Shown here piece by piece: positions 53,002 to 61,628 of a stretch of DNA of 64,000 nucleotides (within the stretch, counting starts at the first letter, position 1; the number at the start of each line of letters is the position of its first letter). The position numbers were made by a program, and so were the translations under genes. The stretch comes from Pelagicoccus sp. SDUM812005 (GTDB taxonomy: Bacteria; Verrucomicrobiota; Verrucomicrobiia; Opitutales; Opitutaceae), in assembly GCF_031127875.1 (NCBI RefSeq), contig NZ_JARXIA010000005.1:1-64000 (forward strand), in the 5' to 3' direction. A model generated the notes under the pieces. The model saw only the letters and a program-made list of their open reading frames with translations. It ran no database searches and was not told where the DNA came from.

Positions 53002-53511
53002 ATGAGCGAGCTCGCAGAAATAAAGGACAACTTCGTCACCCAGTGGGGCGCCCTGGGCAGCCAGTGGGGAATCAACCGCACCATGGCCATGATCCATGCC
53101 CTCCTGCTCGTTTCCCCGAAGCCGCTGACCACCGACGAGATCATGGCGGAGCTCTCCGTCAGCCGCGGCAACGCCAATACCAACCTCCGCGACCTCGTCA
53201 GCTGGGGCCTCATCCGCCAAGTCATCGTCAAAGGCGAACGCAAGGACCACTACGAAGCTGAAAAGGACACCTGGAAGATCTTCTGCATCGTCGCCCGCGA
53301 ACGCAAACGTCGCGAGACCGAGCCAGCCAGCCAAGTCCTCAAGGACTGCATCGAACGATCCAAGGACCTGAAATCCGTCGAGGCCAAGGAACTGCACAAG
53401 CAGCTCAGCTCCCTCAACGACTTCGTCACCCTCGCCAACTCCATCATGGAGAAAGTCGCCTCCAAGGAGCAAAGCTCCCTCCTCCCGAAGATCCTCAAGG
53501 TCCTCAGCTAA
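53002..53511 (+). CDS. GbsR/MarR-type transcriptional regulator
   Basis: 169 residues. A winged helix of the GbsR group (about 25-85) has the QWGINRTMAMIHALL start and the SVSRGNANTNLRDLVSWGLI recognition helix. A C-terminal helical dimerisation part follows. GbsR proteins repress osmoprotectant uptake or synthesis genes in Bacillus, but in other phyla targets vary. An inverted repeat before this gene and a similar one before the next gene suggest that both are its targets. No metabolite-binding site can be named. Confidence 0.83.
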   Translation: MSELAEIKDNFVTQWGALGSQWGINRTMAMIHALLLVSPKPLTTDEIMAELSVSRGNANTNLRDLVSWGLIRQVIVKGERKDHYEAEKDTWKIFCIVARERKRRETEPASQVLKDCIERSKDLKSVEAKELHKQLSSLNDFVTLANSIMEKVASKEQSSLLPKILKVLS

Positions 53512-53591
53512 GCGAAGCCGCTCCACGGCTCGCCCGCCTCCAAACCGGAACCGGAAACTAACCGAAACCAAAACATCAACGCCCGCACTAA

Positions 53592-53610
53592 TTTTCATTT
53601 TTTCCTGAAA
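53592..53610 (+). promoter_or_regulatory. Second candidate GbsR operator
   Basis: TTTTCA (53592-53597), eight bases, TGAAA (53606-53610): the same arms and spacing as the repeat before the gbsR-type gene. It lies 36 nt upstream of the small membrane protein gene. Confidence 0.5.
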
Positions 53611-53645
53611 CTTCCAATAGTTTAACCTAAAACATCGAAAACGCC

Positions 53646-54035
53646 ATGAACTACACGCTCGTCGCCACCCTCGCCTACCTAGCTGCCGCCATCGGCATGA
53701 CGCTCTACGTCGGACGCACCCTGCGCGTCCACGGACGCCCCTTCCTCGCGGAAGCCTTCCGCGACAAGCCGGAATTGGCCGACGCCATCAACGTCCTCCT
53801 CAACACCGGCTTCTACCTGCTCAACTTCGGCATCATCGGAGCCAGCCTCAAGTTCGTGCTGGAGGCCAACACCTTCGTCGAAGCCATCAACGTTGCCGGC
53901 TACCGCCTCGGCATCGAGCTCCTCACCATCGGAGCTATCCACTTCTTCAACATGCGCATGATCAACAAAGTGCGCAAAGGCGAACCCAAGCACCGCCCCG
54001 CACCAAATCCGGAACCCGCGCCCGCAACCACCTAA
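53646..54035 (+). CDS. Small membrane protein, probable GbsR target
   Basis: 129 residues with three predicted spans (about 4-22, 50-68 and 82-105), then a basic, Pro-rich cytoplasmic tail (HRPAPNPEPAPATT). I do not recognise a family with certainty; it looks like a conserved integral membrane protein. It is preceded by a candidate GbsR operator and follows the regulator by 134 nt, so it is probably regulated by it. Confidence 0.7.
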   Translation: MNYTLVATLAYLAAAIGMTLYVGRTLRVHGRPFLAEAFRDKPELADAINVLLNTGFYLLNFGIIGASLKFVLEANTFVEAINVAGYRLGIELLTIGAIHFFNMRMINKVRKGEPKHRPAPNPEPAPATT

Positions 54036-54140
54036 ACGCCACCCCCTTCAACGGCGGCCGCTGCGAAACCCAACCCAAGCCCTGAAAGCCAACACTGGAT
54101 ACCAGCCGCCGCACTCTTTAAAACCGAACGCTCGCCCATC

Positions 54141-55109
54141 ATGAAAAAACTCGTCATCGCCGGCGGCACCGGCTTTCTCGGCCAGGCCCTCGCCCGCCAC
54201 TTCGCGCGCAAGAACTGGCAAGTCACCATCCTGACCCGCGACACCCGCGCCGCCACCCTCGCCGGGCGCCTCGTCCCCTGGGACGGCAGGACTATCGGCC
54301 CTTGGACCGCCGCACTCGAGAACGCCCACGCCCTCATCAACCTTTGCGGCAAATCGGTCAACTGCCGCTACCACGCCCGCAATCGCCAAGCCATCCTCGA
54401 AAGCCGCATCGCTCCCACCCGTGTATTGGCCCAAGCAATACAAGAGCTAGAAAAACCGCCCGCCGTCTGGCTCAACGCCGCCAGCGCCACCCTCTACCGC
54501 CATAGCCTCGACACCCCCATGGACGAGACCGAGGGAGAAATAGGCCACGGATTCTCGGTCGACGTCTGCCGAGCGTGGGAAGCAGCCATCTACGAAAGCC
54601 AACTTCCCCGCACCCGCCGCGTAGCCCTGCGCACCAGCATGGTGCTCGGACACGCAAAAAACAGCGTCTATCCCATCCTCGCCCGCATCGCCCGTTGCGG
54701 CATGGGCGGCAAACTCGGAACCGGCCAGCAAATGGTCAGCTGGATACATGAAACCGACTTCGTCCGGGCCGTCGCATTCGCGATCGAAGACAGCGACCTC
54801 ACCGGCCCCCTCAACCTCACCGCGCCCGCTCCGGTCCGAAACCATGTATTCATGCAATCCCTACGCCAAGCGCTTGGCATCCCCTTCGGTTTACCGCATT
54901 TCAAGCCCCTGCTCGAAATCGCAGCCTGGCTGCTGCGCACCGAAACCGAGCTCACCCTCAAAAGCCGCTTCGCCGTCCCCGCCAAGCTGCTCGCCCACCG
55001 CTTCGTATTCTACTACCCCTTCGTCGACGAAGCACTCGCCGCCCTCGCCTCCAACACGCCCGACCCCAGCCGCTTCCCCGAACTCCACCTCCTGCCCAAC
55101 GAACCATGA
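54141..55109 (+). CDS. TIGR01777-family epimerase-like oxidoreductase
   Basis: 322 residues. It is an extended short-chain dehydrogenase with the NAD(P)-binding IAGGTGFLGQAL motif at the N-terminus, the family NLCGKSVNCRYHARNR segment, and a C-terminal DUF1731-like end (VPAKLLAHRFVFYYP). Family members (cell-division-inhibitor SulA homologues by old naming) have no agreed substrate. It may be co-transcribed with the membrane protein 105 nt upstream. The codon choice is extremely C-rich at third positions. Confidence 0.85.
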   Translation: MKKLVIAGGTGFLGQALARHFARKNWQVTILTRDTRAATLAGRLVPWDGRTIGPWTAALENAHALINLCGKSVNCRYHARNRQAILESRIAPTRVLAQAIQELEKPPAVWLNAASATLYRHSLDTPMDETEGEIGHGFSVDVCRAWEAAIYESQLPRTRRVALRTSMVLGHAKNSVYPILARIARCGMGGKLGTGQQMVSWIHETDFVRAVAFAIEDSDLTGPLNLTAPAPVRNHVFMQSLRQALGIPFGLPHFKPLLEIAAWLLRTETELTLKSRFAVPAKLLAHRFVFYYPFVDEALAALASNTPDPSRFPELHLLPNEP

Positions 55110-55210
55110 GCACCGGACTACAGCGACTCCTTACCTCCCTCGCCGTTCCTCCAGAAAACCATTGAAACAGCTCAAATAAAACACCCCAAGGATTTAAACC
55201 TACGGGTGTA

Positions 55211-55280
55211 TGCGTATCCATTTCTCCACGACTGCTTTTCATCCCTTGTCAAGGGACCTGCATAGATTTTTGGATACGCA
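55211..55280. repeat. Long-spaced inverted repeat with nested hairpin
   Basis: TGCGTATCCA (55211-55220) and TGGATACGCA (55271-55280) are perfect ten-base arms 50 bp apart, each containing the TGGATAC word. A GTGTA before the left arm (55207-55211) and TACAC after the right arm extend the symmetry with a gap. A second hairpin, CCCTT-GTC-AAGGG, lies inside at 55243-55255. There is no T run, so it is not a simple terminator. Confidence 0.65.
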
Positions 55281-55448
55281 AGGGGTTACACTGAAGACCC
55301 ATCCTAGCCGACCCTTACTTTACGATTTTTTATCAATTCCATCATGGAATAGGTTGACGAGAGCGATCCGAAATCCAGCATCGCATCCATAGGTGAAAGC
55401 TACAATCCAAGGAGCTTCCGCCCCGTCCATTCCAACCTCGAATTCTCT

Positions 55449-55467
55449 TTCTTAACTGAACTAAGAA
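55449..55467. promoter_or_regulatory. Inverted repeat TTCTTA-N7-TAAGAA
   Basis: Six-base perfect arms (55449-55454 and 55462-55467) separated by ACTGAAC, in an AT-rich patch about 165 bp before the first eCIS gene. The size suits a dimeric regulator. No cognate regulator is identified. Confidence 0.4.
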
Positions 55468-55629
55468 GCACGTCTCCTTCCCCCAAAAGTTCGCCTTCTC
55501 CTCAGTTCCGCCGTTGCGAACGCTCACGCCCGCAGCGACACCGGAAAGAGGCAACAGGCGAACCGCAAATAGGGACGGAAACCTTGCTCCTCACCTGACG
55601 TCGTTCCTTCGCCAGGCGTAGTGTCATTC

Positions 55630-56238
55630 ATGATACACGACTCCCTCCAGCTCATCGTCAACGAACTGAACGCTGCCCTCAAAGGCAACAACTCCGAGGA
55701 CCCCGTCTTTCTCGGCAACATAGCACAAGTCGAAAGCGGCACCTCCGAAGCGGAGAAGCAAGTCGTGCTCAGCCTCGTCAACGTCGAGGAGGAATCCTCC
55801 CTCAAGAACGGCCCCCACCATCGCCTCAAGGACGGCAAGGTCGTCTACGAAAACCGCCCCGTCCACCTCTCCCTCTACCTGCTCTTCAGCGCCAACCACA
55901 AGAACTACGCCACCGCCCTCAAGCGCCTCGAAGCCATCATCACCTTCCTCCAAGGCAAGAACGTCTTCACCGCACGAGCCGCCCCCGACCTGCAAAAGCT
56001 CTCCCGCACCCCCGAAGAGCTAGCCGGCTTTCGCATGAGCCTGGAACTCTTCTCGCTCTCCTTCGAGCAAATCAACCACCTCTGGGGCTCCCTCGGCGGC
56101 AAACAAGTCCCCTTCATCCTCTACCGGGCCCGACTCGTCAGCCTTTCCGCCGAAGAGATCCAGCGCAGCGGTCCGCCGATCACCCAAATCTCCATCGACA
56201 GCGAAGATACCTTCGCCGCTTCCGCCCATGCCCGTTGA
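55630..56238 (+). CDS. DUF4255 eCIS protein (Afp16/Pvc16-like tail terminator)
   Basis: 202 residues. The N-terminus MIHDSLQLIVNELNAAL and the NRPVHLSLYLLFSANHKNY core (read as PVHLSLYLLFSA) are typical of DUF4255, the family of Pvc16/Afp16 proteins that cap the tube and sheath of extracellular contractile injection systems. ATG 55630 gives the family start; GTG 55621 is an alternative. It is the first gene of the operon and overlaps the next gene by 11 nt. Confidence 0.87.
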   Translation: MIHDSLQLIVNELNAALKGNNSEDPVFLGNIAQVESGTSEAEKQVVLSLVNVEEESSLKNGPHHRLKDGKVVYENRPVHLSLYLLFSANHKNYATALKRLEAIITFLQGKNVFTARAAPDLQKLSRTPEELAGFRMSLELFSLSFEQINHLWGSLGGKQVPFILYRARLVSLSAEEIQRSGPPITQISIDSEDTFAASAHAR

Positions 56239-57601
56239 GATCGCCTACCAACCGCTATTCAGCGTTCAGGTCGAGCACAACTACCTGCTCGACATGGGCA
56301 GCAAGGAATTCGACTCCCTCAGCCCCACCCTGCAAAACAGGCAAAAAGCGAAGTATCGAATTTCGGAATACATCAGCTTCCAGCCGACCTTGGAGACGGA
56401 CACCCTGCTCAAGCGACACCGTTGCCGAATCCGCTCCACGCCCGAAGGTTTCCAGATCTTCGCAGCCACCACCGAGCAAGATGGAACGCGCCGCATGGAA
56501 CGTCCCCTACCACCCGACACCCCTCTCTACTTCCTCGCCCAGCTCAATAACTTCGCCTTCCTCTCGCAGGCAAACCTCCCCGAACTCCTCCGCCACCACG
56601 GCCTGCTCTTCAGCAACCGCCACGAACACACGGCCGCGAACCAGCTCCAGCTCACTCGTCCTCTCGCCGCCTTCGACCCTTCCGCGTCCTACCAGGCAGG
56701 CGACCTTTGTCTCGACGGTTCGGATACGCCGACTCAGCTCTTCGAGGCGAAAACCGATCTCGCGCCCGCCGCCTCCCCCGCTGCCCCCCAATGGCTGAGA
56801 CTGCCTGCCCCACCCTACGAGAACGGAACCGACTACCTAACCGGCGAACGAGTTCTCCACGCAGGCAAATGCTACGAAGCCAAGTCCGATGGCCAACACT
56901 CCGCTCCCCCTGACAACGCCTGGACCGAAAGCTACACGCCTCGCCTCGGCGACGGAGCCAGCAAGGCCGACCGCGCCGAGATGCGCCCCCCTCGCTTCCA
57001 GCTCAGCCTCGGTAGCGACTCGGAAATCACCTTCGCCAGAGCCATCCTAAAAGACTCGAGCAACAACACCGTTTGGCAGCAATCCTTCTTCAATCCAAAC
57101 GGCGAGCCCCTGCACTCCCTCGAGATCGACGCCAGCTCCCTCGCTCCCGACTTCTATACCCTAGAGCTCACCCAAGGAGACGGCTCCCCCATCCCCGACC
57201 AACCCAGCTCCTTCTTTCGACTCCCCGACTCGATTTCCCAAGCTCCCTTCGCCCTCGTCGAAATAAAAAGCCTCCCCTCCGACTCCACCCACGCCCTTTT
57301 CGACGAGCAAAGAAACCTCAACAGCCCCACCTTCCACATCCGCTTCCGCAAGCGCCACGCCTACTGGCGGTATCTGTTTCATGGAGACACCACCGACTAC
57401 CCTCCCGCCGATACGGGACCGCTCTCCCAGGAAGACCCGCAGGACCCCACCCGCTTCGTCACCACAGAACCACTACCGCTAACCACCGCTCCCTACACCC
57501 TTGGCAATTTCGGCGACACGGCCCTCTCGCTGCCGCCGCCCCCGCCGAACGTCACGCGCGAAGCTGACCGCGTCGTCAGCCAAACTTTCATTCATGTTTA
57601 A
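56228..57601 (+). CDS. Unrecognised eCIS-operon protein with two CBM5/12-like modules
   Basis: 457 residues. The N-terminal part (about 1-145) is mixed alpha/beta with no match I know. Residues about 153-192 and 200-233 each follow the carbohydrate-binding family 5/12 pattern: an aromatic, then G-D or G-E with a hydrophobic residue, then F/Y-E-A-K, then a closing Trp (YQAGDL ... LFEAK ... QWLRL; YLTGERV ... CYEAK ... AWTESY). The C-terminal part (about 255-457) is strand-rich. The start overlaps the DUF4255 gene by 11 nt and the sheath gene follows by 22 nt, so it is an integral operon member, perhaps a surface decoration, cap or receptor-binding component. No cysteine cluster or signal peptide is present. 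Confidence 0.7.
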   Translation: MPVEIAYQPLFSVQVEHNYLLDMGSKEFDSLSPTLQNRQKAKYRISEYISFQPTLETDTLLKRHRCRIRSTPEGFQIFAATTEQDGTRRMERPLPPDTPLYFLAQLNNFAFLSQANLPELLRHHGLLFSNRHEHTAANQLQLTRPLAAFDPSASYQAGDLCLDGSDTPTQLFEAKTDLAPAASPAAPQWLRLPAPPYENGTDYLTGERVLHAGKCYEAKSDGQHSAPPDNAWTESYTPRLGDGASKADRAEMRPPRFQLSLGSDSEITFARAILKDSSNNTVWQQSFFNPNGEPLHSLEIDASSLAPDFYTLELTQGDGSPIPDQPSSFFRLPDSISQAPFALVEIKSLPSDSTHALFDEQRNLNSPTFHIRFRKRHAYWRYLFHGDTTDYPPADTGPLSQEDPQDPTRFVTTEPLPLTTAPYTLGNFGDTALSLPPPPPNVTREADRVVSQTFIHV

Positions 57602-57623
57602 CTAACCTAAAACCGCACCGCTC

Positions 57624-59672
57624 ATGGCCTCATCCTATAAAACACCCGGCGTCTACGTTGAAGAGATCTCACTCTTTCCTCCCTCCGTCGCCCAAGTCGA
57701 AACCGCCGTCCCCGCCTTCATCGGCTACACCGCCGACCACAAGAGCCGCGGCTCGGACCTGAAACTGGTCCCCACCAAGATCCGCTCCCTCGCCGAATAC
57801 GAAGAAGCCTTCGGCAAAGCCCCAACCACCTCCGTAAACTCCGTCGACCTCGACAGCGAAAACAACGTCATCGCCGCCAAGCTCGAGAACGCCTTCATCA
57901 ACTACGACGCGATCCGCCTCTTTTTCGCCAACGGCGGCTCCAAGTGCTACATCATCTCCATCGGCAAATTCCCCGCCACCACCGCCGACGCGAACTCCGC
58001 CGACTTCCACAAGGGCCTCGCCGAACTGGAAAAGGAAGACGAGCCCACCCTCATCCTCTTCCCGGACGCCATCCACCTCAGCGACGATAAGTTCACCGCT
58101 CTCCAACAAGCCGCCCTCGAACAGGCCGCCAAGCTCGGCGACCGCTTCTGCCTGCTCGACACCAAGCCCCAGGAACGGGACGGAAACGGACAAGTTACCG
58201 TCAACTTCATCGAAAAAGTCGAAGCCTTCCGCAACGCCATCGGCGTCAAAAACCTCAAGTACGGCGCCGCCTACGGCCCCTACCTCAAGACCAATCTCGA
58301 AAAGTCTTTCAGCTACCGGGACATCAAGGGCAAAATCACCCGCGGCGGATCCCCCGTCGGACTCAAAGCCCTCACCTCCGACTCCACCGTTAGCAAGTCC
58401 ATCGAGATCCTGGACCTCGCTGTCAAGGACGTCGACGAGCTCAACACCCTCCTGCCCGGCGGCCTCGCCGCCCTCGAAACCGCTTTCCTTGAAAAGGAAA
58501 ACGACTTCAAGACCAAGATAAACGACCCCGCCGCCAACATCGGCCCTCAGCAAACCGCCTACAAGAACCTCCTCCAAAACGCCTTCGACATCCTCAAGAC
58601 CAAGGCCGAGGTCATCTCCAAAAACACCGGAAACAAGTTCGCCGCCGGAGTCACCGACTCCAAAGGCAAGCCCATCCGCACCGTACTCGACGACCTCAAA
58701 GCATCCATCAGCAGCGACGCCCCCGGCGCCCTGTATTCAGCAGCCAATACGCTGCTCGCCCTCGCCACGCACGGAGCTCGCAGCGGTGCCGACCTCAGCG
58801 GACTCAAAAAAACCGACCTCGCCACCGATTGGGGCGCCTTCGTAGACGGTGACGCCGCCGACTACTACCCCACCGATCCCGCTCCGCTCAACGGCGACGC
58901 CAAAAACGACGCCCTCCGCGCCAATATGAAGCTAGGCGCCGCCCTCGCCGCCTCCGCCTTCAAAGGCATCTACGCCGAACTCGGCAACCTGCTCGACACC
59001 GCTCGCGGCTACGAAAGCACCTACGAAAATGCCCTCGTCGCCATTTTCCCAATACTGAAGAATATCATCGATCGCACCAAGAACACCGTCACCGAACAGC
59101 CCCCGTCCGGCGCCATGGCTGGCGTCTACTCCAGCGTCGATGCCACCCGCGGCGTTCACAAGGCCCCTGCCAACGTCAGCCTCAACAACGTCATCGGCGT
59201 CGCCATGCAAGTTACCCACGAGCAACAGCAAGACCTCAACGTCGACGTCGTGGCTGGCAAATCCATCAACGTCATCCGTCCCTTCACCGGCAAAGGCATC
59301 CTCGTCTGGGGAGCCCGCACCCTGGCAGGCAACGACAACGAATGGCGCTACGTCTCCGTGCGGCGCTTCTTCAACATGGTCGAAGAGTCTACCAAGAAAG
59401 CCAGCGAGCAATTCGTCTTCGAGCCCAACGACGCAAACACCTGGACCAAGGTCAAAGCCATGATCGAGAACTTCCTCATCAACCAATGGCGAGCCGGCGC
59501 CCTCGCAGGAGCCACCCCCGAGCAAGCCTTCTTCGTCAACGTCGGCCTCGGAAAGACCATGACCGCCCAAGACGTCCTCGAAGGAAAGATGATCGTCGAA
59601 ATCGGCATGGCCGCAGTCCGTCCCGCCGAATTCATCATCCTGCGCTTCTCCCACAAGATGCAGGAAGCCTAA
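57624..59672 (+). CDS. Contractile injection system sheath protein
   Basis: 682 residues. The N-terminus YKTPGVYVEEI followed by AVPAFIGYT, and the C-terminal block (VWGARTLAG, YVSVRRFFNMVEES, QWRAGALAGATPEQAF, EIGMAAVRPAEFIILRF), are diagnostic of phage-tail-like sheath proteins. Sheath subunits form a contractile cylinder around the tube. It is about twice the length of Afp/PVC sheaths, because of a large Ala/Asp/Lys-rich middle insert (about 210-480) likely exposed on the surface. It is the only sheath gene visible, unlike the three in Afp and PVC loci. Confidence 0.93.
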   Translation: MASSYKTPGVYVEEISLFPPSVAQVETAVPAFIGYTADHKSRGSDLKLVPTKIRSLAEYEEAFGKAPTTSVNSVDLDSENNVIAAKLENAFINYDAIRLFFANGGSKCYIISIGKFPATTADANSADFHKGLAELEKEDEPTLILFPDAIHLSDDKFTALQQAALEQAAKLGDRFCLLDTKPQERDGNGQVTVNFIEKVEAFRNAIGVKNLKYGAAYGPYLKTNLEKSFSYRDIKGKITRGGSPVGLKALTSDSTVSKSIEILDLAVKDVDELNTLLPGGLAALETAFLEKENDFKTKINDPAANIGPQQTAYKNLLQNAFDILKTKAEVISKNTGNKFAAGVTDSKGKPIRTVLDDLKASISSDAPGALYSAANTLLALATHGARSGADLSGLKKTDLATDWGAFVDGDAADYYPTDPAPLNGDAKNDALRANMKLGAALAASAFKGIYAELGNLLDTARGYESTYENALVAIFPILKNIIDRTKNTVTEQPPSGAMAGVYSSVDATRGVHKAPANVSLNNVIGVAMQVTHEQQQDLNVDVVAGKSINVIRPFTGKGILVWGARTLAGNDNEWRYVSVRRFFNMVEESTKKASEQFVFEPNDANTWTKVKAMIENFLINQWRAGALAGATPEQAFFVNVGLGKTMTAQDVLEGKMIVEIGMAAVRPAEFIILRFSHKMQEA

Positions 59673-59773
59673 GAAATCTCCTTCTGCATCCAATATTTAA
59701 CTACAGCAGCAAATCTGCGTCTACCGGAGCAATCTGCTAAATTACTCAAAGCTTCCCAACCCACTCACCACCC

Positions 59774-60211
59774 ATGACAGAATATCCACTCACCAAATTC
59801 CACTTCGTCGTCTCCTGGGGCGGCTCCCGCATCGGCTTCACCGAAGTTTCAGGACTCGAAGCGGAAACCGAAGTCATCGAATACCGCGAAGGCTCCAGCT
59901 CCGAATACTCGAAGATCAAGATGCCCGGCATGCAGAAGTACGCCAACATCACCCTCAAGCGCGGCACCTTCCTAGGCGACAACGACTTCTTCGAGTGGTG
60001 GAAAACCACTCGCATCCTCGGCAAGCCGGAGCGACGCGACCTCATCATCAGCCTGCTCAACGAAGAGCACGCCCCCGTCATGAACTGGAAGGTCAAGAAC
60101 GCCTTCCCCACCAAGGTACAAGCCACCGACCTCAAAGCGGACGGAAGCGAAGTCGCCATCGAAACCCTGGAACTCGCCCACGAAGGCATCGAGATGGAAG
60201 CGATCGCCTAA
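59774..60211 (+). CDS. Contractile injection system inner tube protein
   Basis: 145 residues, T4 gp19/Pvc1-like. It has the typical KFHFVVSWGG and GFTEVSGLEAE start, GMQKYANITLKRGTF, and the MNWKVKNAFPTKV end. Hexamers stack to form the rigid tube pushed out on contraction. It follows the sheath gene by about 100 nt. No cargo-specific extension is seen. Confidence 0.92.
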   Translation: MTEYPLTKFHFVVSWGGSRIGFTEVSGLEAETEVIEYREGSSSEYSKIKMPGMQKYANITLKRGTFLGDNDFFEWWKTTRILGKPERRDLIISLLNEEHAPVMNWKVKNAFPTKVQATDLKADGSEVAIETLELAHEGIEMEAIA

Positions 60212-60243
60212 CCCGCGCTCGCCTCCCATTCCCGACCTGACCT

Positions 60244-60687
60244 ATGGATCGCTTCGGATTCCTTGGAGCATTCCACTTCCGCGTCGAGTTTCTCGGCCTC
60301 GGTGGTGATTCCGTGGATACACGCTTCCAGTCCGTTTCCGGCCTGAGCTCCACCATCGAGACCGACTCCCTGCGCGAAGGCGGAGAAAACCGCTTCGAGC
60401 ACGCCCTGCCCAATCGCACCTCCTACAGCGACCTCGTGCTCAAGCGCGGCTTCGTCACCTCCTCCGCCCTGCTCGATTGGTTCTCCAACGCCATGCAAAC
60501 CCTCGAGATCTATCCCAAGGACCTCAACGTCGTCCTGCTCAACGAAAAGCACGAACCGGCCATGACCTGGAAAGTCACCCACGCCTGGCCCAAGAAATGG
60601 GCCATCGGCGACCTCGACGCCGAAACCAGCGCTATCGCCATCGAAACCCTAGAACTCGGCTACCACGAATTCCGCCTCGAAAAATAA
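60244..60687 (+). CDS. Second tube protein (Pvc5/Afp5-like tube initiator)
   Basis: 147 residues of the same gp19 family but divergent from the first copy: FHFRVEFLGLG, FQSVSGLSS, LKRGFVTSSALLDWF and MTWKVTHAWPKKW. In Afp and PVC particles a second tube-like protein joins the tube to the spike, which is the likely role. It lies 32 nt after the first tube gene. Confidence 0.9.
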   Translation: MDRFGFLGAFHFRVEFLGLGGDSVDTRFQSVSGLSSTIETDSLREGGENRFEHALPNRTSYSDLVLKRGFVTSSALLDWFSNAMQTLEIYPKDLNVVLLNEKHEPAMTWKVTHAWPKKWAIGDLDAETSAIAIETLELGYHEFRLEK

Positions 60688-60731
60688 CAACCCGCTCGCG
60701 CCACGCCGCAGAGACCGATCACTCCCCCCCA

Positions 60732-60920
60732 ATGACCATAGAAATCCGCCAACTCATCATCCGCGCCTCGCTCACCGACGAGCCCGACGCCAAGGCTCCC
60801 CAAACCGGAGCCCAAGCCCGAGCTGGCGCCAACCCCAAGCAAAACGGCCAAAAGGCGGAAATCGTCCGCGAAGCCGTCGAGCAAGTCATGCAAATCCTCC
60901 GGGAAGAAAAGGAACGCTAG
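60732..60920 (+). CDS. Small DUF5908 eCIS protein
   Basis: 62 residues. The N-terminus MTIEIRQLIIRASL followed by a flexible Ala/Gly/Lys linker and a C-terminal helix matches DUF5908, small proteins (about 50-65 residues) found between tube and LysM genes in contractile injection loci. Role unknown; probably a baseplate accessory like Afp6. The ATG lies 44 nt after the previous stop. Confidence 0.75.
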   Translation: MTIEIRQLIIRASLTDEPDAKAPQTGAQARAGANPKQNGQKAEIVREAVEQVMQILREEKER

Positions 60921-60923
60921 GCC

Positions 60924-61628
60924 ATGGGCATGGGCAAACTAGAGAAAATGGAGATCACCGCGTTCAGCGACGCGGAATTCTCCCAACCCGTCCCGGACGG
61001 ACGCTTCGTCACCCAGGTCAACCCCGAAAAGGTCAGCCTCAAGTACGAGATCGAAATCCCCGAAGACCAAGCCCAAGGCACCTCCGGCTCGGAAGCTCGC
61101 TTCGGCAAGATCAAGCCCCAAGAGCTCAGCTTCGAATTCATGTTCGACAGCACCGGAGCCATCCCCAACCCCGACGGATCCTCCCCCATCAACGACGACG
61201 GCGTCTACGAACGCGTGAAGCACTTCATGTCAGTCGTCTACGAATACAACGGCGAAGAACATAAGCCCAACAACGTGCAAATCGCCTGGGGACGCCTCCT
61301 CTTCAAGTGCGTCCTCAAAACCGTCAACATCGACTACCGCCTCTTCCGCCCCGACGGCACTCCCCTGCGGGCCGTCGCCAGCGCCAGCTTCCAAGGCTCC
61401 GTCGAGGAACGCCTCCGCACCGCCATCGAAGCCCCCGCTTCCCCCGACATCACCCACACCCGCACCGTACGCGACGGCGAAACCCTCCAGCAACTTGTCA
61501 CCGAAGTGTATGGACATCCCAAATACGCCATCCCAGTCGCCCGAGCCAACCGACTCCCCAACCCACGCCGCCTTAACACCGGCCAAATTCTCCACTTTCC
61601 GCCCATCGTAGGTTCCAAGAATGCCTAA
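60924..61628 (+). CDS. LysM-containing tube/baseplate adaptor (Afp7/Pvc7-like)
   Basis: 234 residues. The N-terminal domain resembles phage gp53/Pvc7-type baseplate proteins (VNPEKVSLKYEIEI, ELSFEFMFDSTG). A C-terminal LysM module (about 180-228; RTVRDGETLQQL, GQILHFPPI) follows. Such proteins link the tube end to the spike hub. The start is three nt after the DUF5908 gene, and the end overlaps the VgrG-like gene by eight nt. Confidence 0.87.
   Translation: MGMGKLEKMEITAFSDAEFSQPVPDGRFVTQVNPEKVSLKYEIEIPEDQAQGTSGSEARFGKIKPQELSFEFMFDSTGAIPNPDGSSPINDDGVYERVKHFMSVVYEYNGEEHKPNNVQIAWGRLLFKCVLKTVNIDYRLFRPDGTPLRAVASASFQGSVEERLRTAIEAPASPDITHTRTVRDGETLQQLVTEVYGHPKYAIPVARANRLPNPRRLNTGQILHFPPIVGSKNA

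Larger units (their letters stand above)
55110..55629. other. 520-bp regulatory-looking region upstream of the eCIS operon
   Basis: No credible gene is present. The base composition is clearly more AT-rich than the flanking genes. It holds the nested inverted repeats at 55211-55280 and 55449-55467. A TTGACG box lies at 55354-55359 without a convincing -10. It probably contains the promoter and control sites of the injection system. Confidence 0.55.
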
